Of a stretch of 64,000 nucleotides of DNA, positions 13,101 through 26,221 are shown one piece after another. This DNA is from Branchiostoma floridae (lineage: Eukaryota > Chordata > Leptocardii > Amphioxiformes > Branchiostomatidae), in assembly GCF_000003815.2 (NCBI RefSeq), contig NC_049991.1, positions 7,783,703 to 7,847,702 on the forward strand. The letters are read 5' to 3'. The notes beneath the pieces are model-generated. The model was not told where the DNA came from and ran no database searches. It was given only the letters and a program-made list of their open reading frames with translations. The translations under genes were made by a program, and so were the position numbers. Each line of letters opens with the position of its first letter. The stretch's first letter is position 1.

Positions 13101-16100
13101 TTTCCAATGGTATCAAACTCATTATAATTGTTAAACTCATGGAACGCGCACTAGGCCTGCTTACGTGAGTGAGTCACCGAAAAAAGTTCCCAAATTTCCC
13201 TACTTCTGTTAGATACTGTACCGTTCGGTTGTTATGGAATTTGGTCCAACAATGAAGAGGTAGGCCGCCCCACAAAATGACGCTGCCTCCACCACCAAAC
13301 GCTGAAAGTTACTCGCCGCATCAGTGTGTGGCTCTTCTTGCCGCCTCCACGCTTTAATTCGGCCATCCAACTGCCGAAAGGGCGGATATACTCTTCTCAA
13401 ATGTTCTAAACCAAACTTGCATGTTCTGTGTACCAAACGTGACGTGAAGAAAAGGATTGATTGAATCACTCACACGCGTCAATACCAACAGGACCATACA
13501 GTGTTAAACAGAAAAAGGCGACCCTCTCATGTAAGTAGGCCTGGCGCTTGTTTCATGAGTTTATAATCATAATAAGATTGATACCATAGGAAAGGGAATC
13601 ACACAAGCTTTCAATTGATATATAATACATTGAAATTGATGCAGAAATATCAGAAATATGATCTACCAAAGTTATTATTCCAAACTTTGTGTGCTGAGTT
13701 TATATGAAGCAATTCAACTAAATGATAACACGTTACCATTAACAGTCAAATCTGCTATAGAGTCAGCACAAATTTGAGGCAGCAATTGTTTAGACGGTAT
13801 ATATTGTGGATTGCACATTAGACGTAATGTGGAATGCTAAAGAGCAGTTGCAAGATTCGCCATCATTGTTCAACTGACAGTAACGTTACGGGTAAGAGTA
13901 AAGTCACCTGCACAATCGGCAACGTGACATTCTATGATCTCCATCCTCCTGCCGATGCAGTTCAAGTGGCCGCCGCTGTTGGCCTGTTCCACATTGGGGT
14001 TGACCATGCAGCCTCTCCTCCTCTGGCGGGACCCCATGCCACAGGTCCGGTCACACGGTTGCCATGACTCCCAGGACTGCCACTGCCACGCCTGTTCTAC
14101 ACCTGGGATGTGGTAATGTTGTAGACGAGTCTTCAGTATATTTTCATGTTCAAAGAGACTTAGTAGTATCTCCTGAGTTGGTAAAGACATTATAGAATTG
14201 AGACGGGGGAGGGCGATACCGACTTCCAACACTCTTTGACCCGTTGCTGACGTCATGTGCAGAATGTCAAGTGTTCAGAGCGGCCAGGCCAGAGCTAAAG
14301 AGTGATTTGGTGGAATATACATATATGTTTCAAACATATATATAAGAGTTTGAAACCAGTTTAAGCTTTTGTCGCAAAATTGTGCAACGCTATAGTTTTA
14401 TACTTTCAACAAAAATAACTTTTTTTGCTGTTGGAACGAACCAAGTGACTCAGGCTTGAGACAACTTTTGATAGAACAGGCGCAAACCGCGATTGGGAAA
14501 CCGTTGCAATAACTTTTACCTCTTACCATTTGTACAGAGTTGCTCTGCTTACGTCTATAAACTTGCCAAAGTGTATAACAAGTTAGCCCCCCCCCCCTCC
14601 CATACACCTACCGCTGTCCGGACACCTGGTCATCTCACACGCCTTCTCCTCCCTGGCCGGTCCTGTACACACCTGTCCACCGTGGCTGGGGGCAGGGTTG
14701 GTACACACCCTGTTACGGGACTGTGTACCGTCCCCACAGGTTAGGGAACATGCCGTCCATGGGGACCATTCACTATAACCTCCATCAACTGGAGAAAAAA
14801 GATTAGGATTAAACATTTTTCCTATAAAAAAACTGTTTACCTCTGACCTCCTAGTGCTGCATTTCTAATGTATGACTGTGCATAATTCCTATCGTATGAT
14901 AATGGTATCTATAAGTAGCTTATCCATGTTACATGTTTGTGTGCATATGTTGTGCATTTTAACCATGTTTCACGCGTGTATTGTATTGTGGCATCCCATA
15001 TAACAACAGAAACGCATCTTCGAGATTTGCTTTGTGAAGACAGCTTACCTGGACAGGGTTGTATGTTGCAGAGCTGAATGTCGCGTATATCTCCTCTGCA
15101 TCTTCGCTCCGTCCATAGACATTGACGTATCCTTCTCCGTATTCCCTCACCACAGGTCTGTGTACAAGATGTCCATTGTCCCCAGTCAGACAGATAGGCC
15201 AAGTCTGGACTTTGCTCTCCAGCTATCTCTAGAAAACTTGGGAAAACAACCATCCCTTCTGAAGTGGTTCTGGATTGTTCATCGCTCATTTCTGCGATCA
15301 CTTCTCCCTCATCTGAAGACTCTGGAGTGTTGTCGTATGACACTTGCTGGTAGTCATATTCTCTGTTTTCTTCATAGTCTCTGTTTTCATCATACGTATC
15401 ATGTTCTTGATGGACGAAGTTCTCATTCATAGCCACAGAACTCGGTCCCTGGACAATTCTGCCATCCATAGAATGTTGTCCCTGATTTAAGTTCTCATCC
15501 GGAGAATGCTGTCCCCGAACAAAGTTCTCATCTGGATATTGCTGTCCCTGAACAAAGCTCTCATCTGGATATTGCTGTCGCTGAACGAAGTTCTCATCTG
15601 GATATTGCTGTCCTTGAACGAAATTCTCATCTGGATATTGCTGTCCTTGAACAAAATTCTCATCTGGATATTGCTGTCCCTGAACGAAGTTCTCATCGGG
15701 ATATTGCTGTCCCTGAATGAAGTTCTCATCGGGGGATTGCTGTCCCTGAACGAAGTTCTCATTCGGAGATTGCTGTCCCTGATCATAGTTCCCACCTGGA
15801 GATTGCTGTCCCTGATCATAGTTCTCATTAGGAGATTGCTGTTCCTGACCATAGTTCCCATCTGGAGATTGCTGTCCCTGACCATAGTTCCCATTTGGAG
15901 ATTGCTGTCCCTGATCATAGTTCCCATTTGGAGATTGCTGTCCCTGGCCATAGTTCCCACCTGGGGATTGCTGTCCCTTACCATAATTCTCATTTGGATA
16001 TTGCTGTTCCTGAACAAAATTCTCATCTGGATATTGCTGTCCCTGAACAAAGTTCTCATCTGGATATTGCTGTCCCTGAACGAAGTTATCATCTGGATAT

Positions 16101-18837
16101 TGCTGTCCCTGAATGAAGTTCTCATCGGGGGATTGCTGTCCTTGAACGAAGTTATCATTTGGAGATTGCTGTCCCTGACCATAGTTCCCATTTGGAGATT
16201 GCTGTCCCTGATCATAGTTCCCATTTGGAGATTGCTGTCCCTGATCATAGTTCCCATTTGGAGATTGCTGTCCCTGATCATAGTTCCCATTTGGAGATTG
16301 CTGTCCCTGATCATAGTTCCCACCTGGAGATTGCTGTCCCTGACCATAGTTCCCACCTGGAGATTGCTGTCCCTGACCATAGTTCCCATTTGGAGATTGC
16401 TGTCCCTGACCATAGTTCCCATTTGGACTTTGCTGTCCCTGACCTCCGCTCTCTCTTTTTTTCCGTCTATGAACATCTAAAACACAAAGTGCAACATCCG
16501 TTTACTAACTTGATGAATGGTAAAATCTGTTATACGTATGTTCTTGTCAACCTGCAAGATGCTTGTCAGTCTTGGCAATGGTTTAATCAATAGCTATGCA
16601 CGTGACGTCACAGCAGCCAATTTGGTTGGTTAAGCCTGAATTGTTATAGATGTGAATATGTGTAGTGTGTTTGCAACGACACCTTATTGGTCAGTCCTTG
16701 ATTATGTCATGATTACAAGACGCAAATCGACTTGGCATCTTCAAGATATAATCAGGCAGCGTGGCATGTGATACTAAGACAAAGTCACATGATGGCAAAC
16801 AGACTAAAAGCAGCCGTCTAAAGAAGAATCTTAGATTTTGCAGCACAAAAACAGAAAGATGGTCCTTTCAGAAACTTAAGATACAATAGTAGAAAACCTC
16901 ATATGCCATCGACGTTTTGTCTTTTTGTTAGCTATAGTCATGTCAACCATGTCTTTGACTATAACGAAAAAGAATTTTGAAAGAATAACACACCTTCCTC
17001 AAGACAGGATACGTTCACAGCTTTCACCAAGAGGCGCGGCCCTGGGCAATCCTTTCCATGGGCCTGTGGGATTGGCCGGTTGCATGTCCGGAACCGTCCT
17101 CGCTTCCCTTCCCCACAGTCACTAGTGGACACTGACCACCCGCTCCAGCCACTCCAGCCACCATTAACTATATAAGATTATTAATAATAGAGAAACAGGT
17201 TTTCATGTAATATGGATTGTGGCACATCACCCCTTCTGTTTAGACTCAAAACAGATGTATACTGCAATGTCTTGAAGCAGTACAATGAATCTCGTTCCCA
17301 CTAATCCTTGTCGCCTTGTAGAATAGCTCGTCCTCTCTTTTGTACCGTCTATTAACACCTAAATCACAAAGTACAACTTCCGTTTACTAACTTGATGAAG
17401 GGTAAAAGCTGACTCCCACGCATGTATTTGTCAACCTGCATGACAGTTGTCAGCTTTCTCTATAGTTTACCCAATATAGGTATAACAGCCGCCATGTTGA
17501 TTGGTTAAACCAGGGAGGTTAACCTCCTTGGTTAAACCTGCAGCAGCTGCAGTGAAAGATCAAGGGAAAAAGAGTGAGGAAAACAGTCGGACAGGAAGAA
17601 AAATAGGAATTGAGAAAAGGGTATGTATAACACATGTTCCACCGTGAGATAGTTATGCTAATTAAGTGAATGTAAGCTGGTCTTATATTATCTTGCAAGG
17701 AATTAATCAGTCGTCATGGTGGTAGATTTAACCAGAAATTAATCCATAAGAATCAGATTTTGTAGGTGTCAAGATTATGGCACTATGATTAAAGTTACTT
17801 ATTTTGTCTAGCAACTTCCAGGGATCCAATATGGCAGATATAAACTATTCAACATGGCGGACAAATCGAAGCCATAGTCACGTGACTGCAAATAGTATGT
17901 CACAAACAGAAACTTTCTTTAATGTATATGGCAACCCACCTGGACATGGTGGAAGAGTACAAAACTCTTCGGAAGTTGCCACTACGCCATTTCCGGCCTC
18001 AGTACGCCGAGGACAACCCTCGATGCCTGATGGACAGGTCATCTGACGTTGTCTGGTACCGATGCTGCAGTATGGGTCTCCCTGGCACTGACCCCAGGGG
18101 GACCATATGTTCATCCACTCCTTCGCATCCTCTGAACAAAACAGAGAAAGCATACCTTTAGCTTTGAAATACCATATGCTGGAAACAATAACAACGAGCT
18201 CCTAATAATGTTACAAACGTTGGCCCTTTACAGCGTCAAGTTCTAATGATATATACCGCCATGATACATGAAATGTATCATTTTGATAAGAGATTTTCTA
18301 TCAGGAATAAGAAGTATAGTCGTGTCCGTAGCTGTGTGAAATAATTCTCATATTCTTCCGAATGTACTATTATGAGCAAATTGCCACGTAATATGGGCCT
18401 TACTCAGTTTACCATGCAATCCCTACAACTGTCTCAAAACGGAGATTTACATCCGACCACTTTGAATGACATCAATCACTCTTCTTCAGCATCATTTCTT
18501 GTGACAATATTCGAACATTGTTTACCTCGATGTATAACCTTCATGAACGCGTTTGGCAAATTTAGACTTCATTTTGCTTTCCTAAAACTAATGCAAACTA
18601 GAGTTTGACAAACACATCCCTTCGCCAAATAATCATGCCTTTATTGAAGACTTTAAGTTTAAGGTCTTATTCGTGTATTATTAAATAGTACAAGTCTGTG
18701 ATCACAGATGACCTGGTACCATGCCTGGTCAATCAGAATTTCATGCCTTCCAGAGGTTTTGTCCCCAGAGTAACAGCGTCCAGCTCACAAGCAAAACATC
18801 TGTGTAACAGCTGTGTCTATAGATATAGGTCAAAATG

Positions 18838-18889
<52 letters not shown>

Positions 18890-21800
18890 AACAGTTTATT
18901 TCTGTTAATTGGCCACTAACTACAACTAGATGCATCTTTCCATGTAGATTATCTAAAGTACCTTTCAGCCAAAAACAATGCAAACAAGTTTGAAAGTCCT
19001 ATCATGGAATTCAGTGGATTTCTGTACTTTCCTCATTAATTATGCAAATTAGCTGTTGATTTGAATAATTAGCATTACATTATGTAAGTCGTCACTTAGG
19101 CTATCTACCACTCAAAAATCATGACCACAGCATGTTCAGAACACAAGATGTAAAAAATTGAAGTTTTGCTGCAGTACATTAGGAAGCCGCTAGGGGGCCC
19201 ACTATATCATACTCGACCTTCGTTGTTCTGACCCCTACCCACCTACCAAATATTATCAGGATCCTTTCAAGGCTTCTCGAGTTATGCATTACACAAACAA
19301 ACGGACGCACACATTCGGCCCGCTACCGTCCTAACGGAAAATGATATGCCAACTATTTTCCAACACAACCTTCCTTTCTGCAAACGCTACTGAAATGCCA
19401 AATATCATGAAAATCCATACAGATTATTGAGTTATATGCTGTTGGAATGGATTTATGAACGTTCCTCATTAATTATGCAAATTATCTGCTGATTTGCATA
19501 ATACGTATTACATTGTGTAAGTCATCACTCATTCTATCTACATACCAAAAATCCTGATGATCGGTCAACACGTTCTTGAGTTATTCTCGTCCAAAGTTTG
19601 AAAGGAAATCGGTGCCTGCAGTTCCCAAAAAGCCGCTAGGGAGTCCAAACTCACAGCACTTACTCTCTGTCCCAAGGGCTATCTACCACTCAAAAATCAT
19701 GACCACAGCCTGTCCAGAACACGAAGTGTATGATTTAAAAGTTTTGCTGCAGTACCTTAGGCAGCCACTAGAGGGCCCATTATCGAACTTGACCTTTGTT
19801 TTCCTGACACCCATCCACCTACCAAATATCATCAGGATCCATTCAAGGGTTCTCGAGTTATCTTGCATACAGACAAACGCACTTACATACAAATCCCGCT
19901 ACAGCACCGTAGGTAAGAGCTAGGTAAACCATTTTCGCACTTGACCTTCCTCTCCAAAACCGCTACACACCTACTAAGTATCGTGAAAATCGCCCAGCTG
20001 CATTTTGACTTATGCTGCCCAAAAGAAACCCCAAAAACATACCAAGCTTGCTGCAGTACCGTAGGAAAACGCCAGGTAAACCGTTTTCTAACTTGGGATT
20101 CCTTTTGACAACCGCTACACACCTACCAAAAATCACAAAGTTCCATCCACAATTTCTGGAGTTATTTGCTGTTGACCTACATACAGACCCAAGTCAGCAA
20201 TCTCATACTCTTCTTGGCGAAGAGAAAAATTGGCACACCCACCATTGCAGACGACACGAAGATCCGGGTTGTGATTAAAAGTTTTATTCGCCCATTCCGT
20301 TATACCCCCCTCACATTAGGCGCGATTCGATCGGACGACGAGTCTGCGAGCTCTAATTAACCAGGAGGCATGACCCTGATGCCGACGGAGAAATGGCAGA
20401 GTTCCCCCTTCCCGTCAGGGTCATGCCTCCTCGTAATTAAGAGCTCGCAGACTCGTCGTCCGATCGAATCGCGGCTAATGTGAGGGGGGTATAATCCAAT
20501 CGGCCTTCGTTGGATGCTGACCAACCGGTGCCGTAGCAATGATGAAGTACTTATCGTCAAAAACAGGCCCACTGCTGAAGCACCACATCCCGTCATCCGA
20601 ACATTGTTTACCTGGATGTCTTACCTTCATAAACGCGTTTGACACCTTTATACTTCATTTTCTTTTGCTATCCTAAAACTAATAAAAAAAATGGTAGACT
20701 CACCATTGCAGACGACATGAAGATCCGAGTTAAGATTAAACTGTTCACTCGCATCAAGCTGTTTTCTCGAAAATTCATAGATTTCATTGGTCTTCGTTGG
20801 ATGCTGCGGTCCTCCCCAAGCCATGATGAAGCACCTCAAGTCGGCACTAACAGACTGAGTGCTGAAGCACCACATCCCGCCATGGTCATCCGCATAGTAG
20901 ACAACACATCTACCCCTACATGGGCCGTTCCCTTTGGCCCTAAAAACTGGATGACCCTTCCAAGTCTCGTCTCCGGCAATGTAGGCAGTCACGCCAGGTA
21001 GGTTATCCTCGGCTATTGGAGTCCCCTCCAAAAGTATATTGGTACAATCTTGGAAACAGAAATCAAATATCAAATTCTTAATCTGGTAGTCAAATTTTGT
21101 TCAAATTTTGTTTATCACAGAACGTATACATTGGTGTCACTGAAGGAAAGAGACAGAGAGAGACAGAGAGAGGGGGGAGAGAAAGAGAAGAGAGAGAGAC
21201 AGAGGGACAGACACAGAGAGGGAGAGAAAGAGAGAGGGGAGGGGAGGGAGGGAGGGAGAGAGAGACAGAGAGAGAAATATACAAGGTCAAACACACAGAG
21301 AGAGAGGAAGAGAGAGAACCGGTAGGGCCACAGAGGTAGGGAGAGAGGTGTGGGGTGTAGACAAGGTTAGAGATGGGGAAGGGTCAAGGACATAAGGAAA
21401 TGAACATAAAATAGAGATCTAGAAACAGAGATAGATAGATAGAGAATGAATGATTAGTTAAGCTATAATGCTATGCTTTGGTATTATGATTAATTTTGGC
21501 TGTACCCCATCTGTGTATACATTATGATCTGTCTATTTAAGTTATTCATATGTTTGTCAATGATTATCCATTTGCATGCAAACCCCACATTATGATTCCA
21601 CTATTCTATGTTCACCTCTGACCTCACCCGCTTATTTCTAAGTTACCACATTTGATTTTACGAAAATTGTTTGCTCTTAACATTTTATCTAATTGCATTG
21701 TCAACGGACTACAACCAGAATAGTATAAAACTAAAGAGTACAACGCTAATGGAGATCCAAATAAAACAAACAAGCAGCGATAGGAACAGAGATACAGTAG

Positions 21801-23689
21801 AAGCCAGTTAATTGCACAACGGATTACCGCACGCTTCTTCATTGCACGGAAAAAAATTAACCCCTAATCCCAAACCAGTGTGGTCCAGCTGGATAACTTC
21901 GCATCGTTGCACCATCCGGATAATTGAACGGAATACCCTGGCAAATGGGGTGTGCATTAAACGGCTTCTACTGTATTAGTACAAATGTATAACATCCTAG
22001 TAGCGTACATACTTCCTGAGGAACATTTCTTGTTTTGTATGCACTCTTTGATCTCCACAGACTTGCCGGCACACCTCCAGCCGCCATTCTGCGGTGCCGG
22101 GTCGCTACAGTTCCGTCGGCGGACATTGGAGCCCTGTCCGCAGCCTACTGAACAGTCGCTCCACGGACCCCATTCCGACCACTGTCCATCGACTTATGAC
22201 AGGAGTCACACATTCATGTACAGGTACACAGATTGATGCTCATTATACATGTAGTATTCAAGCGAACAGTCAGAATTTTCTGGTCAAATCCAAATACATC
22301 AATGATTTTCTAAACAAGTAAAATAACGTTTTTTAATCATGCACACATTAAAATGTATCAATTACACTTCACCATTATAATGTCATGGGCATCAGAATAT
22401 TACGTGTCTTGCGGGTAGATTGCGATACGCAATTTACAAAAAAAGGTACATAGATTTAGACATTAACGTAAACTGTGGGCATAAGTGACGCGAGGATATA
22501 GATATTTACATAATATGGCGATTTATACGATGTACATGATTTGGTGATTGATCTAATTAATGTGGTGATTAACATAGTAAAGCGCATTTACATAATGTGG
22601 CAATTGACATATTTAGCGTGGTGATTTGCATAATTCAGCTCAGTGATTTACATAATGGCAAACCTACCTCTGCATGACCTGGAATACTTATAGCAGGTCA
22701 GATCCGACCAGTAGGAATTCTGAAATGTGCAACCCGAAAATCATAAGTAAAATTCAGTATGTCATACTTTATGACTCAACAGCATCTTGAAACAAGACAT
22801 GTCTGTTTGATGACGGAGAACTATTGTCAAGAAGGGGTAGAGATAGTAATATTCAAGAAAAAGAATACAGTAAAACACCGTTCAACACAATTTAAACTCG
22901 ATGTAAGGAATGACAATTACCATTAGATTTAAAGCATTGTTGACGAATTAAAAAAAGACACGTACTACTAAGTAGGCATTTGCCTGACTCATGACTAGTT
23001 TTGTCACCTCTGAATTCTACATCCTGTCATTATCGCAAGTCTGGGCTTTTGAATGACCCATCTTCCCACTCACAAACATAGCCTGGAAAACAGCCGTGTT
23101 GTTCTTTGGTCGCTCTGCTTCCTACCAACAGGAATTGGCAGGAAGCGTACCTCAGGGGAGCGATCAAAGCACAATACGGCTGGATTCCAGGCTATTACAA
23201 ACACACAGCCCGAAAACAATATCTACCTTTTCATGGACGTAATTGTAACTAGTTCAATATACTACGAATCATAACATGGGTACTCACGACTTCGTGCATG
23301 TTTGGAAGTAAGTGTGTTACTTGCTCGTAAGTGCACTTAGCGAAGACACACAACTGTTCAAGATGGGGATTAGCTGCATGGACTTCATTCAGACGATCTA
23401 TCGCACCTTGTAATGAGGAGACATGGTGGTGGGCGTGGCCTGTGGGTGATTGACACATGTAAAGTTCAACAATATGTAGGAATTTAGAGTGGGGGAAGCG
23501 TAAGCTGTTATCACTAGCATCGAGGCAAAATATATCTAGATATACCTTACATTACATTAAGCCTTACAAGTAGCGATAGTAGTATTGGCAGTGATCGCAG
23601 CAGCAGTAGCAGTATAAGTGGTAGGTGTAATGAAAGTAGAGAGGTAGCAAGTAGTAAAAGTAGTATTAGTATTAGTATTAGTATTAGTG

Positions 23690-23720
<31 letters not shown>

Positions 23721-26145
23721 GTGTTGTAGTAGTAGTAGTAAGCAGCAACGAAGTGTTGAGATCCTCAAGGGGTCAATTAAAGTGTATAAAGCAAACTTTA
23801 CCTTCGGAAAAAAAGATTCACATAACGCACCATAAATTACCCTTGCTTCAACAACGTTTCGGTAACTCCCTTGTTACCTTCTTCATGTAGTCCAATTGGC
23901 TGTGTTAAAAGAATCACATTTTCCGACGACCTAGAAACGTTAAGGAGATATACACATATACGTTACCCGTTTGGGGGCAGGGTCTTTCCTCGCAGGACAT
24001 TGTGTCGATGGCCAAGCCATCACACGGATAACCACCGTTCTGTGGGAGGGGGTTGGAGCATGTCCTCCTGCGGTATCGTAGACCTTCCCCACAGGTGAGA
24101 CTACAGAGGTCGAACTCACTCCACTGGGTCCAACCGCCGTCAACTGTAAGAACATGGCGTTACCTCGGTGATACATGTTGTGAGGCACGATGTTGTAGAT
24201 TTACATATAAACGCTTTGTATTGGATAAGAGAGTGTGTTTGCGTGTGTCTGTGTATGTGTCTGAGAGCCCCCCCCCCCTCTTTCTCCGTTTGCGCGCACG
24301 TCCGTATGACGTGAACTGAGAATAACAGACAAAAGACAAATAATCAGCACCGTGGACAGACAGTCAATACACTTGCACACTCTCATAACTACTGTAGGCG
24401 GACACACATTCAAGATTATAGACAACCATAAATACCTGCTGTGTTTAGATGATACGTATCGCAGGGCTTGAAATAGTTTTTTCTGCATACCTGCACTGGT
24501 GCAGGTAACATTGAAAATTGCCTACACCAGACAAATTCTACCTGCACCACTCTGAACTTAAGAATTATGAATCATACTAAAACTGTTCAGGAACCATGCA
24601 TTGCTAATTTTTCTTTCATACATTATCAATGCAGCTAATAACAATCCATACACGCCTACATCATAGGACATATATGTATAAAACCCAGTACATGGACCAG
24701 TGCAGGTTAGGTGCAGGTAGACAGAAGAAATACCTGCACAGCTCCAATTTCACCTGCACTAACCTGCATATGCAGGTGGTATTTCGAGCCCTGTATCATT
24801 AAGACATGACGTCTAGGACGCTGTGGTACAATTATGGATTCTTAAAATCTACATATTCTTTCAAAAGTACTGTAAATGCATTTAAGTTCGCGGGGATTTA
24901 ATTTCGCGGTAGCTGGAAAAAGGACTTTTCGGGCTTTAATTTCGCGGTAGCACCATGCACTGTAGTCTCTTACGCCATGGAAAAATGTTCGCGGTGGTTT
25001 TAAATTCGCAGTGAAAGCAGCCACCGCGAAAGCCGTGAACATTAAACCACCGCGAAAGTTTCTGCATTTACAGTATTCCCTTAGGGTAACGTCACATTTC
25101 CAAAGCGGGGCCCGGTTTGTGGAAACGAAGAACAGAAACGCATTCGTAAAAATATAATGCTCACGACTTTACGTGTATTCCATATCATACTTTTCGTTCC
25201 CGAGAGCTGCCCGGCCGGGTCCCGGTTTGGTAATGTGACGTAGGTCTTACTAATACTGGTGTATTACCTGGACACTGAGAAGGTTCCTTCTTCACCGTAC
25301 AGCGATACAGTGCCCAGAAGCGATCCTGAAAATGAAATTTGACATGATATGATACCACGCAGTCGCCCACATTGAAAATCGTATAAAAGCCTTTTGGTTA
25401 CAGTAGGTATGCAGTACAGCGAATCATGGGTCGTGTTTGCGTGTGACGTCAAAGTAGGGCCATGCTCATGGGCTAGACCTCATCATTTGCATACTGAACA
25501 CGTGGGTGCAATTATATATTAGTTGCGTTACAACCGCCAGGCTTAACCACCCAACATGGCGGGCAATACGATTTACGTCATATAGTCACGTGAGTGTAAA
25601 CATCCAATACATTTGGATGGACATATTCATCTAACGGACTTACATGATTTGCAGCCTTGACTTCCTTTGATGTCCACATGTCACTGTTATATTCTGCAAG
25701 CTCGTGATTCTCACAAAAATGTTGGATGCAATCTGAGAAAAATTTCTGCCTAGCTTCGTCCTTGAGGTAGAGAAGCATCCCTGCCATTTCTGTGTTGGAC
25801 GTGACGTCAATGACGCTAACTGAGGGAAGAAATCTGGTTCATTTGTTTCTCTGAGCGATCATAAACTAAGGAGACATCAATGTGATTTCTTGGTTGATGT
25901 GTTATTGCAGATAATTATCGATGGCGAAATGAAAATATTGGCGAAATGAAAAAAAAGAAAAAAATAGGCTCCATGTCATGCCCCATAAAACAGACGCAAA
26001 AATACCACATTAACTACAAATCAAAGCCGGTGAAAGGAAATCGATAAAAAAACAAGACAATCAGAATGGCATACTTCAACCCTTATCCCATACCGCTTTG
26101 CGACCCTTCTAGCACAAGTGAGAATACACACACACGCGCGCGCGA

Positions 26146-26221
<76 letters not shown>

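Noticed and set aside
15487-16476. 329-codon minus-strand frame (VRDSNLQMGTM repeats)
   Set aside because: Same strand as gene A but the wrong frame. Only the QGQQSPNGNYG frame joins the upstream exon phase and continues into the acidic linker and TSP1 repeat.
15506-16480. 324-codon plus-strand open frame (Leu/Ile/Trp-rich repeat)
   Set aside because: It is the antisense of the 33-bp repeat exon of gene A. The repeat is a multiple of three without stops, so every frame looks open.
21050-21339. Arg/Glu-rich plus frames
   Set aside because: Purine-rich simple sequence in a gene A intron.
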